Notes under the pieces: generated by a model
What the model was told of the DNA's origin: nothing
The model's database searches: none
What the model saw: only the letters and a program-made list of their open reading frames with translations
Position numbers and translations under genes: made by a program
Shown: positions 7,013 to 7,229 of the stretch, in pieces
How the letters are laid out: each line of letters opens with the position of its first letter
Position numbering within the stretch: the first letter of the stretch is position 1
Assembly: GCA_029013165.1 (NCBI GenBank)
Contig: JAQXMV010000015.1
Span: 1-7,229 of the forward strand
Source of the DNA: Oscillospiraceae bacterium
GTDB taxonomy: Bacteria; Bacillota; Clostridia; Oscillospirales; Acutalibacteraceae
Reading direction: 5' to 3'
DNA length: 7,229 nt

Positions 7013-7042
7013 GGCGGCGCTGCGTAGACAGCGCCCCTTTTT
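7013..7042 (+). terminator. Terminator-like hairpin with T tract
   Basis: GGCGCTG (7016-7022) and CAGCGCC (7029-7035) form a 7-bp GC-rich stem with a 6-base loop. Two more G-C pairs (7013-7014 with 7036-7037) extend it past a bulged C. TTTTT follows at 7038-7042. It points in the plus direction and is the first T-tract hairpin after the transglutaminase-like gene, so it ends either read-through from that gene or an unidentified short transcript. Confidence 0.65.
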
Positions 7043-7093
7043 GCGGCTTGCATATCAAAACTCACGGAAAATGAGAGGGAATGAAAGCCGGAG

Positions 7094-7182
7094 CAATCAA
7101 CCGCTCATGGCAAACAGAACAACACCGGACGAAAGCCTTTGCCGCTTTCGCCCGGTGTATTTATATAGACAGGGGTTGATTG
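7094..7182. repeat. Nested inverted repeat with inner 15-bp hairpin
   Basis: The outer arms CAATCAACC (7094-7102) and GGTTGATTG (7174-7182) are perfect complements. Inside, 7122-7136 pairs with 7144-7158 (ACACCGG/CCGGTGT and CGAAAGC/GCTTTCG, one A-C mismatch between). On the minus strand the inner hairpin is followed by a T-rich run (TTGTTCTGTTTG), so it could end a transcript arriving from the right edge. Confidence 0.7.
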
Positions 7183-7190
7183 TCAATCCG

Positions 7191-7229
7191 TCACGCTTGG
7201 GCTTCCTGTGCCTCATGGAAGGAAACCTC
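7191..7229 (-). CDS. Possible C-terminal tail of a minus-strand gene entering from the right edge
   Basis: The minus frame from the right edge reads EVSFHEAQEAQA and then TGA (7193-7191), about 30 nt before the terminator-like hairpin at 7122-7158, the order expected at a gene's 3' end. Twelve codons cannot identify a family. Two other frames are also open here, one on each strand, so this is a suggestion from context only. Confidence 0.3.
   Translation of the reverse strand, partial: EVSFHEAQEAQA

Larger units (their letters stand above)
6739..7190. other. Hairpin-rich region without a convincing gene
   Basis: About 450 bp with no ORF that looks like a real protein. It holds, in order, a trio of compact hairpins, 75 bp of unremarkable sequence (6827-6900), a 16-bp stem-loop, a G-rich stem-loop, a terminator-like hairpin, and a nested inverted repeat. 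The part from 6890 to 7040 is visibly richer in G and C than the flanking genes. The details are in separate entries. Confidence 0.7.

Noticed and set aside
6846..7058. A 70-codon minus ORF across the hairpin cluster
   Set aside because: It has a TTG start without a ribosome binding site and its composition (Arg/Pro/Phe-rich) follows from the underlying palindromes; a competing 49-codon frame covers the same bases.
7097..7216. A 39-codon minus ORF beginning MRHRKPKRDG
   Set aside because: Only a weak GAGG lies upstream, and it runs through the strong inner hairpin at 7122-7158, which is unlikely in a real coding sequence.

Overview
The window looks like a chromosomal segment of an anaerobic gut-type Clostridia species, probably Oscillospiraceae/Ruminococcaceae-like. 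This rests on protein style: BspA-like leucine-rich repeats joined to a von Willebrand A domain, Ig-like and fibronectin III repeats ahead of a transglutaminase-like domain, and strong AGGAGG-type ribosome binding sites with sigma-A promoters. No rRNA, tRNA, CRISPR array or recognisable transposase was seen.

Layout. Positions 1-2929 (minus) hold most of a very large secreted protein whose C-terminus lies beyond the left edge. Its reading frame was followed codon by codon over 976 codons without a stop. Positions 2930-3320 are a divergent promoter region: a minus promoter with a palindrome between its -35 and -10 boxes drives the surface protein, and a plus promoter drives ychF behind a leader of about 170 nt with paired segments. 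Positions 3321-4415 (plus) encode the conserved ATPase YchF, closed by a clear intrinsic terminator. Positions 4540-4568 are a consensus-like promoter for the next gene, a 702-residue secreted multidomain protein with a C-terminal transglutaminase-like domain (4630-6738, plus).

The right end (6739-7190) has no convincing gene but is dense in hairpins: a trio of short tight hairpins, a 16-bp stem, a second stem, a terminator-like hairpin with a T tract, and an 89-bp nested inverted repeat. A short minus-strand reading frame at the right edge may be the tail of another gene. This part could be a junction with repetitive or mobile DNA, but nothing seen proves that.

Functionally, the housekeeping gene ychF sits between two unrelated, independently transcribed genes for exported proteins that probably act at or outside the cell surface. 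No shared pathway is evident. The most unusual material is the ychF leader and the hairpin-rich right end.
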